Assembly: GCA_029448655.1 (NCBI GenBank)
Contig: JACCLO010000012.1
Span: forward strand, 124,001 to 188,000
Reading direction: 5' to 3'
DNA from: Wolfiporia cocos
Taxonomy: Eukaryota > Basidiomycota > Agaricomycetes > Polyporales > Phaeolaceae
Length of the DNA stretch: 64,000 nt
Shown: positions 1 to 9,812 of the stretch, one piece after another
How the letters are laid out: every line of letters begins with the position of its first letter
Position numbering within the stretch: position 1 is the first letter of the stretch
The notes under the pieces: generated by a model
The model's database searches: none
Told to the model about the DNA's origin: nothing
What the model saw: only the letters and a program-made list of their open reading frames with translations
Program-made: the position numbers and the translations under genes

Positions 1-231
1 AATCTTACTCTGGGGCTTAGGCCCCCTTACTTGCCAATCCCCTGCTGCGTGCTCTACCCTTTGACAACTAGTCTGGAAGAACCTCGACCTCGCTGTAGTG
101 CCTTAGGATTACTCTTCGACCAGCCACAAGCATCGTTGGGCCCTCTGGTATCTGAAAGGCGTTGTGTAGGGGAGTTAGGGCTAGGAGGCTATAGGGCGCG
201 GGCGGTTGTGGGATGACACAGGTCTGTGTCA
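1..231 (+). mobile_element. 3' part of a solo LTR, running in from the left edge
   Basis: The stretch ends in GGTCTGTGTCA, the U5 terminus seen on other plus-strand LTRs here, and is followed directly by reverse-oriented gag sequence. The start lies outside the window, so only the right TSD copy (probably TGAAG, 232-236) is visible. No coding capacity is supported. Confidence 0.7.
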
Positions 232-400
232 TGAAGGTTGTGACACTCCCCCTAACTCTGATGCCGAAGACGACTCGCAGGTAGTCCATCAAGCAGGTCT
301 GCTCTCCGGGCCACGTGTGCTTGCCGATGGTGGGGCGGTAGGCCGTAGCCACCTTGTGGGTGTTGTACAAAGTGCCTTGGACGATTGTGTATGATACCAT
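232..400 (-). pseudogene. gag: Gag N-terminal fragment of E1-rev
   Basis: The minus-strand translation from 400 begins MVSYTIVQG and matches the first ~55 residues of the E1 Gag at 17669. It is cut at 231 by an LTR, so only the N-terminus is present. The start is chosen from the identical Met in E1 and E1-old. Upstream, 401-551 is the ORF0-gag spacer, with several copies of a short repeat related to AAGTCCTGAAAAGGCA. Confidence 0.8.
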
Positions 401-551
401 TGTTGAGTAGTATTCGTCAGCTTGAGTTATTCTTCCTTAAACAATAATTCAGAAAGAACAAAGTGCCTTTTCAGGACTTAAATGCCTTTTCAGGACTTTC
501 AGTCAATGCCATGCACCGAAACAATATGTCTTATCAGGACTTTCTATCTAC

Positions 552-1843
552 TACAGTTTGGGTTTGCCGAGGTCGAAGTTGAGACCGCTATGTACTAGAT
601 GAGTCTTTAAGTACGTAACGTGCTGCTTCATGTCTAGGTCTCCAAAGACGTGCTCTACCCTCCTCAGATATTTTTCGAGGCGGCGGAGATCTTCGTTCTT
701 CATGGAGTCCTGACAGACCCTTTGCTCCAGGTGTGTGGAGAGATCGTTGAAGTTGGTTATTAGAGTGGTGAATTTTGCTACTATGGGGGCCGTGGTAGTG
801 GTGTCTGGGACCTTCCACAGATGGAAAAGAAGTGTGTGGGCGGCGTTCATCTGTTTGTCGACGTCCAAGAACCAGTCCCATTTTTTCTCCGTGCAGTGGA
901 CATCCTTAGGATTCGGAAGTCCCCGCTTTTCAATCCACTCTGCCGGTATACGTAACTCCTCCACTCTTTCTAACAGTGACTTCTTCGGGGGCTGAATTCA
1001 CTCCCAAAGACTCCACACCATTATCTCCTCCTCAACCCTCTTCCGAGCCGCCTCGGTGATTAGCTGATCCAGGGATTGTTTCTGGATCCGAGCTTCGAGC
1101 TTCTCCTTCTGACGGAAAAGCTTATCGAGCTTCTTTTGCCAGATATGGGCGAGTTGACACAAACTCTACAAGACGTACTATCCCCCTATATCCCTATGTT
1201 CTAGCCTCCTAGTACAACGATACGTTGAGTATCTAGGGTGTCGCGCTATGTTGGAGTGTCGCTAGTCGGGACTACAAGGGAGCACGCCTAGTGGTAGCAG
1301 AGAGAGGAGGGCTATCGCCCATACATCGAGATTAACAGTTCTGAGGTGTAACCCTCAGAACGACGCAGTATATATACATGTGGACGCAGTATAACTAAGA
1401 CGTAGCGGCCCACCCTAAAGGGGGCCGTGCGCTACTATTGTCATACGGTCATACTATGGCGCAATCCACAACCACGTGAGCGGCCCGGCGGGACGGGCGT
1501 ACCGTATCGTACCGCCTATCTGCAACGCGCTTTATCTAATCTATCAGTCACATGACCTCGGTCTCACCCGTTCGTGCGTTCGACCCTCGGCGAGGGCATT
1601 CACCCCATGCCACAGAAAATCTGTGACACGAGTGCAGCCTCGTGGTTGACCCTTTGTATCTCCTCCGGGTTGGGGTTTGGCTTCTTGTAGAAGACATCTT
1701 TGCCTTTTCAGGACTTTCCGCGCTTAGGGGCAGTCACATCAGAGATGCGATCCTCGAGTGACTTATGGGAGGCAATGTGCCATTCCTTGTGCTTACCCGT
1801 GGTGGCGTTTCTCGAGTTAACCGTGAAACTGGGTGCTTTCGGC
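552..1843 (-). pseudogene. ORF0 of E1-rev, broken by a solo LTR
   Basis: This is a copy of the E1 ORF0 (16702-17517) on the minus strand. The ATG is at 1843. The C-terminal part, 964-552, keeps the W(I/V)EKRGL...DVHCTEKKWDWF block and the final LKTHLVHSGLNFDLGKP block. It is split at 1155-1628 by a solo LTR with TSD CGAGT and also carries stop codons and frameshifts. The function of ORF0 is unknown; the intact E1, E2 and E3 copies are described at their own entries. Confidence 0.8.
1155..1628 (-). mobile_element. Solo LTR in ORF0 of E1-rev
   Basis: The 474-bp element starts TGACACAA and ends ATCTGTGACA, flanked by the 5-bp duplication CGAGT (1150-1154 and 1629-1633). On the minus strand it has a TATATATA box next to a palindrome with arms GTTCTGAGG and CCTCAGAAC and loop GTTACA. 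There is no coding region. The orientation comes from the TATA box and the TGTCAC/GTGTCA polarity shared with full elements. Confidence 0.9.
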
Positions 1844-2546
1844 ATGACTATGTAAAAGAAGTACTAAGTAAGCTATTCTAGTGGAAATCACGTGGTCTTC
1901 TGTTGGGGCTTATCGTCGCATCTTGATGTGTCGTGCGCTTATCCTCCGGCGTCAATGGGCGCTCCGCCCTCGACCGGAGTTAGTGTCGGCAACTGGATTG
2001 CGTCTCTCTCACACTACCAGGTGGGGGGTACAGCAGGTCGTCTTCCCTTGGCACCTGGGAATGCAGGATTTGGGGTATTACACCCCGCATGTGCACACGC
2101 CTCACTCCAGTTAGGTGGCTGCCAGTGATTAAACCTTTCGCCAGGTCAACATGACCAGCAGCTAGCCACGGCCAGAACTCTATCGTTCTGAAGCCTATCG
2201 GTGGCTGTTCTAGGCAGGGCAACTCGTGCCCACCATCCCAACTCTAAAATAGAGTGGCCCCTGTTCGCCTGGGGATAGGCTAGAAGGTCATGTCCGGCCC
2301 GGTCAAGAGTTTACACCGTTGCCATCAATTCCCAACATATGGGGAAAGGCTTGTCAGCCAATCCCCGGTACCGCTTAAGCCTACAGTCCAGCTATTTGCC
2401 CAAAGGCGTATTTCCCCCAGAGCCCACTAAGAATATCCCCGCTGCCTGGCGGCGAGTGGGGGTGCACAGACGGCGACGAGAACCCCTAAGAAGAAAAGAT
2501 CCCAGACCCCCATAGGGGATGGGGGTGAAAACGAGTTCTATTCATA
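1844..2546 (-). other. 5' leader of E1-rev
   Basis: This noncoding leader lies between the 5' LTR and ORF0 and is similar to 16000-16701 of E1. It carries the self-complementary PBS at 2534-2545 and a small hairpin at 2072-2086 (arms GGGGT/ACCCC, loop GTAAT on the minus strand). ORFs visible here are not shared between copies and are not called. Confidence 0.8.
2534..2545 (-). other. Self-complementary primer binding site of E1-rev
   Basis: The minus strand reads ATGAATAGAACT one base after the LTR end. It is the exact complement of the predicted transcript 5' end in the same LTR (2670-2659). Confidence 0.8.
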
Positions 2547-3168
2547 TAACACAAGATAACAACTTACTTGTTATGTCTTGAGTTTGCTGGTTAGGCAAGA
2601 GATAAAAGCAGGTAGTTAAGCAGGATACGTTGAGTGGTTAACTCGTAGTATGAATGCAATGAATAGAACTGAGGCAATAGCGCTCAGCAAGGCTAGTATA
2701 TATACATGATAAATAAGACCCCTAACACTACGTATTAGGTAATACAATGTCCGTATTTGTATGTACAAGTCCCCAGGTACCTAAGTACTGAGTGATACAC
2801 GTTAAATACATATGCCGATCAAAACCGGGATATAGAAGGGCGGCGTAGGCCGCACCAATGGCGTATATTGCGCTTTGTCATTATTAAGATGGGGCGTGAC
2901 CAAAGCCCGGTCCGCTGACATTTGTATGCTGACTGCTTTGGACGAAACGTCCGATTGGCTAGGAACTAGACATATGACTGATGGTAACTACTAGTGATAA
3001 GATAAGACCGTCATTATGGGAGATAACACGGCCATCATTCGGCACGTATGTAACCTTTACTTATGAACCATGATAAGCTACTTATTGGTCTAGAAAGCCG
3101 TAGATAATTTGTAGAATTGCCAGAAAAATAGTAAGAAGTATAGGGAAACTAGGAGAATTCTTGTGACA
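2547..3168 (-). mobile_element. 5' LTR of E1-rev
   Basis: This 622-bp LTR of the E1 family reads TGTCACAAGAATTC from 3168 on the minus strand and ends CTTGTGTTA at 2547. It has a TATATATA box (2704-2697) and, 34 nt downstream, the primer motif AGTTCTATTCAT (2670-2659). That motif is complementary to the PBS just inside the element. The paired 3' LTR is outside the window. Confidence 0.9.
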
Positions 3169-3414
3169 CTAAGTCCTCAAAGTGCACATTGACTTCTCGG
3201 ACTTAGGCGAGTCTTATATTCTATCAGACTCGCACCTGAACAAGATTATATCCTCTAACATGTATTTAATATTACACGATCTCCTAGGGACTTCACTTAG
3301 GACTTGAAGGCATCTAAGGAGTATTTGCCTTGCATACGGCAACGTGCCTACATGCAGAAGAATGATCTATATTCAAGACTTGAATATACGAATGGGTATT
3401 CAACCCATAACAAT
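3169..3414. other. Unassigned sequence between two inverted E1-family copies
   Basis: This 246-bp stretch separates the E1-rev LTR from the start of the surviving E1-old leader and matches neither. It contains the palindromes TATTCAAG/CTTGAATA and ATGGGT/ACCCAT and a CATGTATTTAA box, so it may be another LTR remnant. No gene is seen. Confidence 0.4.
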
Positions 3415-4293
3415 AAGCGCACGACACATCAAGATGTGACCATAAGCCCTGACAGAAGACCGTGTGATTTCCACTAGAATAGCTTACTTAGTACTTCTTT
3501 TACATAGTCATGCTGAAAGCACCCCATTTCACAGTTACCCCAAGAAACACCACCACGGGTGAGCACAAGGAATGGCACATTGCCTCCCACAAGTCACTCG
3601 AGGATCACATCTCTGATGTGACTGCTGTCACAGATCATGCAAAAGCATATATCATAGACGTTACGGAGCAATAACTAGGGTATGCTACCCGTACGTGGTG
3701 CTGGCATACATGGCCTACACCATTGAGTGTCTAATAGGCGCCGAGCATGGGAATATGAACTGCAGATATAGCTGGACCCTCAATAGCAGCATGAGCTGTT
3801 ATCGTAGCCCTTTTGGGGGAGTGGCTATTATGCCACTCATAATGACACAGAATAGTCATCTGATGTCAACCACAGGCGCCCCCCTAGGGCCCAAGTCCCA
3901 GACTAGAGAGACAAGGGGGTAGAGGCATCGACAGGCGGAAGCCAACGTCAACGAGTGCACACAGTGGAGATGAGGTAGACCAAGGGACACACCCCAACGT
4001 CGAGATTAACAAGCTTGGGTAGTAAGACCCAAGCGCAGTAACTATATACATGAAGTAGCCGCTGAAGCATCTAAGTAGAGGGCCGCCCTAAAGGTGGTCC
4101 TAGCGCATGTTATCCCATGTGACTACTAGATTACCTAACGGATAGTTACGTGTGACCAGACTGTGTCCGTGGTATACGAGATATCAACTATCCACTATGC
4201 TACAGGGGAGCGCAGGTCAGGTAACGTACAACGAGGGGGACCGGGTTTGAGCCCGGGATATGGCAGTTAGCCTAATGCCACAGAAATTCTGTG

Positions 4294-4903
4294 ACATTAC
4301 CTCCTGTTCATGATTCATCGCCCACAATGAAGGGGATGGGTGGCCATCAATGAGCAATCTAGGGGGACCTGGGATTAGCCAGTGTGATGAGCAGCTTGTC
4401 GCGTTTAATGGTTCGTCGACTTGTTAGTTGCCATGCCGCTTATGCTTACTCGACCTCATCGGTGTCCACATCCTAGAGGTTGGTTACCGTCTTTGCTGTT
4501 GCACTGTCTTTCAGGGGGTTGAGGTCATCCTGAACGATCGTCGTCTTCTGTGACCTGCCGGAGTGGGGTTGGACCGAAGTCCTTCGCATACCCACAAGGT
4601 CAACTTGCAGGGTGTAAGGGTGTCCTGCTCCCCAGGAGGTACGTTCAAAAGAACATACATACTAGTCTCCTGCTATCGCGTTTGTGAGGGGGGTCTTGGT
4701 CTTCCATTCCATGGTAGGTATAGCGTACCGTCTGTGAGCGGTCACCATGGCAACGCTTATGTTGGGGGGCTGGCGAGTTCATGCCAACCTCCTGTTCAAG
4801 GAGGTGCCCCCGCCACGTCGCGTACCTAGCACGTCGGAAACCCACGGCCCCAAGGTGTAGAACGATGCCAAGGGGGGGTGGTAAAGTAAGCTTGTTAATA
4901 TGA
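4294..4903 (-). other. Internal remnant of the 3843-5921 element
   Basis: About 610 bp lie between the two LTR regions. No retrotransposon domain is recognisable in six frames, and the open frames are short. It is either a decayed internal region or a non-autonomous element's filler. Confidence 0.4.
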
Positions 4904-5107
4904 CGTGAATTAACTCATCTAGGGTCATCCACAGGCGGCCCCCTAGGGCCCTGCCATCCACCAAGGTGGGACCACGCAAGACGTAGTCTGCAGGGGTTGC
5001 CTAGAGGTTGTACATCACCTGACCCACGCTCCCCTGTAGCATAGTGGTAGTTGCTGCCTCGCATACCATGGACATAAGTAGTCACGCGTAGCTTAGCGTT
5101 AGGTAAT

Positions 5108-5613
5108 TGTCACAGTTTTCTAGGCATTCTCCTATTTTTTTTTCCCAAATTTCTAGCTATTATTCCGACTTATCCTACTGATAAGTCGTATCTAAGATGG
5201 TTAGTACACCTAACCTCGTACAGTCACGTGACCTGTAGATCCTACGTCAGAGACCTAGACTACATCGTCATATCTAGTTGGTCATCGGCCCCGCGTTAAC
5301 GCTCTATGGCCTTTAGCCCGCTTATCACACCTAGCTTACGCTAGACCAAAGCACGCCATTATGGCCTCATACCAGAGACGCTGAGCACTACTGCTCAGCA
5401 CACAGACCTCTTAGCATTAGGGCAAGTAGTTCTTGAGTAGTGCCCTACATGTATATAAGCCGATACGTCTAAGGCCTAAGTCCTCAGAACTATCAATCTG
5501 TTACACGACGCATTAGCCTATAACTACTGCTTCACTTGACTCCTTTTCGCTTACCTCGACAACAAACCTCAACATTTTTGAACACCAAGCCTTATTGAGT
5601 GAGTCTTGGGTCA
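5108..5613 (+). mobile_element. Solo LTR of the E3 family
   Basis: This 506-bp LTR starts TGTCACAGTTTTCTAGGC and ends TCTTGGGTCA, like the E3 LTRs in reverse. The TSD is GTAAT (5103-5107 and 5614-5618). It has a CATGTATATAAG box and the downstream imperfect palindrome TCTAAGG/CCTCAGA. Confidence 0.9.
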
Positions 5614-6571
5614 GTAATCTAGTAGTCACATGGTATTGATGACATGCGCATGGGCCACCTTTAGGGTGGCCCTCTACTTAGATACTTGGCGGCTATCTTT
5701 TGTATATAGCTACTGCGCTTGGGTCTTACAACCCAAGCTTGTTAATCTCGACGTTGGGGCGTGTCCCTCAGTCTACACCATCTCCACTGCGTGCACCTCG
5801 CTCTCTGAGCACAACCTCTAGGCAGCCCCTGCAGACTACGTCTTGCGTGGTCCCACCTTGGTGGATGGCAGGGCCCTAGGGGGCTGCCTGTGGATGACCC
5901 TAGATGAGTTAATCCGTGTCACATAAGCACGTTGCATTGGGTCCGCAGCGCGTCTTGTGATAACCGCCCCTAAGCGTGGAAAGTCCCGAAAGGGCAAAGA
6001 CGTCTTCTACAAGAAGCCGAACAACCCCGACCCGGAGGAAATCTGAAGGGTCAACCACAAGGCCACACTAGCCGACATCAGGCGAAAGAAACTTGACAAG
6101 CTTTTCCAACAGAAGGAGAAGCTCGAGGCTTGGATCCAGAAGCAAAGTCTAGATCAGCTAATCGCTGAGGCGGCTCAGAAGAGGGTTGAGAACGAGAGGA
6201 TGGTGAGGAGTCTTCGGAAGCGAATTCAGCCCCCAAAGAAGTCACTATTAGAAAGGGTGGAGGAGTTACGGATGCCGGCAGAGTGGGTTGAAAAGCGGGG
6301 ACTCCCAAACCCCAAGGACGTCCACTGCACGGAAAAGAAGTGGGATTGGTTTTTTTACGTCAACAAACAGATGAACACCACCCACACACTCCTTTTCCGG
6401 CTATGGAAGGCCCCTGACGCAACCACCACGGCACCCATAATCACCAAATTCACCAAATTAATCACCAACTTCAACGATCTATCCACACACCTAGAGCAAA
6501 GGGTCCGTCAGGACTCCATGAAAAATGAAGACCTCTGCCGCCTCGAAAAGTATCTGAGGAGGGTGGAGCAC

Positions 6572-7053
6572 TGTCACAGATTTCTGGGCTGCAGCCCAGG
6601 GTCTGCCCTCTTCATGGGTCGAACGCAGGAACTGGTGAGACTGAGGTCATGTGACTGATAGATTAGATAAAGCGCGTCGTAGATACGGGACTAGCGGTAC
6701 GCCTGTCCCACCGGGCCGCTCATGTGGTATGTGAATGGCGCCATAGCGTGACCATATGACAATAGTAGTGCACGGCCCCCTTTAGGGTGGGCTGCTACGT
6801 CTTAGTTACACTGCCTCTACATGTATATATACTATGTCGTTCTGAGGGTTACACCTCAGAACTGTTATTCTTGATGTATGGGCGATAGCCCTCCTCACTC
6901 TGCTACCATTAGGCGTGCACCCTTGAAGCTCCCTTCTTAGCAACACACCATCAACGCTCGACCATAGAGACTCACCAACGTCTCATCTTGTGGCATGGCA
7001 GCTGGGACTTAGGGGATAGGGGGTTATTAGTATGTCTTAGAGAGTTTGTGTCA
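6572..7053 (+). mobile_element. Solo LTR in ORF0 of E1-old
   Basis: This 482-bp element reads TGTCACAGATTTC to GTTTGTGTCA and has TSD AGCAC (6567-6571 and 7054-7058). It has a CATGTATATATAC box followed by palindrome arms GTTCTGAGG/CCTCAGAAC. It is closely related to the LTRs at 1155 and 7986. Confidence 0.9.
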
Positions 7054-7146
7054 AGCACATTTTTGGAGACCTAGACGTGAAGCAGCACATTACGTACTTA
7101 AAGACTCATTTAGTACATAGCGGTCTCAACTTCGACCTCAGCAAGC

Positions 7147-7596
7147 TGTCACAGGTTTTACTGTGGCGTTACCCCATTATTTCTTATGGTATATATAGGA
7201 TATTATCTACGATTTTAACCTGCTATCCCTATAGCGTCACACCACCTTATGTACAGGCGCCCTTATTGGCATCTCCCCATGCACATGACCCGGCGCCATT
7301 ACTGGCGCCACATTATGCTTACATATGCAGCACAGCCTCTAAGGCCTTAGGGCAGGCTTATTAGCAATAGTGCGCCCTCATGTATATATGCGCGACGACA
7401 TGAGCCTTATGCTCATGTTTAGCATCCTCGACGTCTGGGGGTAATGATACCTCCCTTTACTGTCTGGCTGCCTGGTGTGCCTGTCTGCGACCTGCCCCAC
7501 CTCTCTCTCTATGCCTACCCGCTAGTCTGAGAGCCTCGCTGGGTGTTAGGATCCCCGCTTACACGGTCCCCACGTACGTCAGGCCGTACTGTGTCA
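7147..7596 (+). mobile_element. Solo LTR near the 3' end of ORF0 of E1-old
   Basis: This 450-bp element reads TGTCACAGG to TACTGTGTCA and has TSD CAAGC (7142-7146 and 7597-7601). Its CATGTATATATG box is followed by palindrome arms ACATGAGC/GCTCATGT with loop CTTAT. The arm sequence is unlike the other families but fully matched. Confidence 0.9.
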
Positions 7597-7985
7597 CAAG
7601 CCCAAGTTGTAGTAGATAGAAAGTCCTGATAAGGCATATTATTTTTGGTGCATGGCATTGACTGAAAGTCCTGAAAAGGCATTTAAGTCCTGAAAAGGCA
7701 CTTTGTTCTTTCTGAATTATCATTTAAGGAAGAATAACTCAAGCTGACGGATACTACTCAGCAATGGTGTCATACACAATCGTCCAAGGTGCTTTGTACA
7801 ACACCCACAAGGTGGCTACAGCCTACCGTCTTGCCGTCGGCAAGCACGCGTGGCCCGGAGAGCAGACCTGCTTGATGGACTACCTGCGAGTCGTCTTCGG
7901 CATCAGAGTTAGGGGGAGTGTCACCTCCTTCAACTCAATTCCGGCGCATGTGCGCCCGTTCCTGAACGTGAACCATATGGCGTAC

Positions 7986-8596
7986 TGTCACAAGAAATCC
8001 CGGAATAAAGGGATTATCCTTTTGTCTCACCCTTAGCTCACGCTTAATCCACAGATATTCGCTACGATAATACTTAGCCGCTCAGTGGAACCGCACGTGC
8101 GTAGGTAGATAAATCCTTCACTATCTTATCTCTACAGGTCACGTGACGTCAAGGGTAGTAACAGCGTTACGTAGTTATGGGTTACGGTCACAGCTCGCGC
8201 ACAGACCATGCCATTAGGGCAGGCTGTTAGCGGTAGTAGTTACTGTCCCCCATGTATATATACTGCGACGTTCTGAGGGTTACACCTCAGAACTATTCTT
8301 CTCGGCCTTGGGGCAAGTCCCCTGGGAACCATCTCATCTCTGGTGTGCGCCTGTCTCAGCGTCGACACCCACTCTCTCTCTCTCTTTGACTGCTAGCCTG
8401 GGTGCCTAAGGAGCGGCCAGTCCTCCTCATCCGCCAGCGGTTCGGTGCGTCCCGACCAGCCCCTATACTAGGGAAGGGCGACTGCAGTTCGTCTACAAGA
8501 GACGTCCTGTTCTCCTTGGAGGATAGGGATAGGAGGGTTATAGGGAGGGTTTCCCCGCTTTGCGGGTAGTCACGAAGCCAGTAGGTTTCCGTGTCA
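7986..8596 (+). mobile_element. Solo LTR in gag of E1-old
   Basis: This 611-bp element reads TGTCACAAG to CCGTGTCA and has TSD CGTAC (7981-7985 and 8597-8601). Its CATGTATATATAC box is followed by palindrome arms GTTCTGAGG/CCTCAGAAC, loop GTTACA. Confidence 0.9.
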
Positions 8597-9368
8597 CGTA
8601 CATCAAGTACTATGGCAAGGACTCGACTCGGAACCACATCTTGTGGTACAGGTGGGACAATTATACCACTGCAATTCTGCTGTCGGACCTCATAGTCCTG
8701 TACGGTAACGTCCACTGGTACTCTCAGGAAACATCTGGAGCCGGTGCGGTGCCAAACACCCCCCAAGCACCTCGCTTCCATTCCCCTGAATGAAGCAACA
8801 CACCACAAGGCGAATCTCCACTCAGCAGGGAGCCCCTATTTGGGACACTCCCAACCCTGCTGCCAGAGTATGAAAGAAGGACCCTGGAGATAATCACGCA
8901 GCCGGAACGAACCAAAAACAAGCTAAACGGCCAGCTGACACAGACTCTGGAGACTGCCGCTTCGGACGAAGTACTGCAGGTGGGGAAAGAGGCATACAGG
9001 GAAGCCCTGTATCAGGCAAAAAACCACCTCTACAGTAACCTCGCGGCTTACAAAAGCCATGTTGACACGGATATGGAAACAGTCTGGAATAAGACCAACC
9101 AAATCTGGAGTCATAACCAGGTGCTTCAAATCATATCAAAGCGCTGGAGGAAGCAGAGGGCCTGAGGCAGAGCCTAGATACCCTAACGGAGACTCGTTTT
9201 GAACGAATCGAGAGATCCATTAAAGCCCTTGAAAACACCCAGCAGCTTCGGCTGGAGGATCCAGCGGTGCCGAGGTCACGGCACTAATAAATTGTATTGA
9301 CCAACTCGAAGCAGAGCTAACCGCTCTAAAAAACACACCAGCAGCCATGCCAGCAGCTGCACCCACGG

Positions 9369-9812
9369 TGTCACAAATTCTCAGAAATAGGTACCCCCCC
9401 CCTGTCTTGAACCAAGGGACTTAGGGTACATAGGTCACGTGTCATAGAATGGACATTGTTTAGTGTAGTGCAGCGGTATGGACGCCCCCCCTGCATGACA
9501 GTCACATGGTAGTAGCTTACCTAAGTAGCACATGACTAGATAGCGATTGGCACATGCACAGACCCTGTCTTTAGGGTGGGTCTCTAGTAGATAGCTGATG
9601 CGCTCCATGTACTTAAGCTGCGACGTTCTGGGGCTTACTCCCCAGAACTGTTAATCTCGATGTTGGGGCAAGTCCCCTCTCTACTCCATGAGTCATGCGT
9701 GCTAGTCTGGGGATCCACCTCACCACTCACTCAGTGTTGTACCTCTAGGTAGTTGTATTGCCTAGGGAGAAGGGTCTTTGGATGACGGTACACCCATGGC
9801 GGTATTGTGTCA
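9369..9812 (+). mobile_element. Solo LTR in gag of E1-old
   Basis: This 444-bp element reads TGTCACAAATTC to TATTGTGTCA and has TSD CACGG (9364-9368 and 9813-9817). Palindrome arms GTTCTGGGG/CCCCAGAAC (9625-9648, loop CTTACT) lie 14 nt past a TACTTAAG box. It is the same family as 30604, 35949 and 49116. Confidence 0.9.

Larger units (their letters stand above)
3843..5921 (-). mobile_element. Short retroelement with one inverted LTR
   Basis: The ends are TGACACAG and CCGTGTCA, flanked by the TSD CATAA (3838-3842 and 5922-5926). The left LTR (3843-4293) is on the minus strand and is followed by TTACCTCCTG, the complement of a polypurine tract. The right LTR is abnormal: 4904-5005 is minus-oriented U5, and 5006-5921 is the same LTR family in plus orientation. 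The last ~100 bp (5825-5921) are therefore an inverted repeat of 4905-5005. An E3-type solo LTR (5108-5613) sits inside the right LTR. Confidence 0.75.
3626..5962. mobile_element. Degraded LTR-like insert holding another element
   Basis: The outer termini are TGTCACAG and CTTGTGATA, flanked by ACTGC (3621-3625) and ACCGC (5963-5967), a TSD with one mismatch. Without the nested 3843-5921 element only ~250 bp remain, with no clear TATA box. It is probably a shortened solo LTR; its family and orientation are uncertain. Confidence 0.6.
3510..7612 (+). pseudogene. ORF0 of E1-old, split by three insertions
   Basis: The ATG at 3510 and the terminal stop at 7610-7612 match the E1 ORF0. The coding pieces are 3510-3625, 5963-6571, 7054-7146 and 7597-7612. 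The longest open piece (6200-6571) reads WVEKRGLPNPKDVHC as in E1. Inserts at 3626, 6572 and 7147 each have their own TSD. Stop codons in the 5963-6200 part add to the damage. It is not functional. Confidence 0.8.

Noticed and set aside
1155..1628. Reading the ~470-bp TGTCAC...GTGACA units as MITEs or other DNA transposons
   Set aside because: They have one-way polarity with TATA box and start palindrome, 5-bp TSDs, and the same ends as the paired LTRs of full elements. Solo LTRs explain them better.
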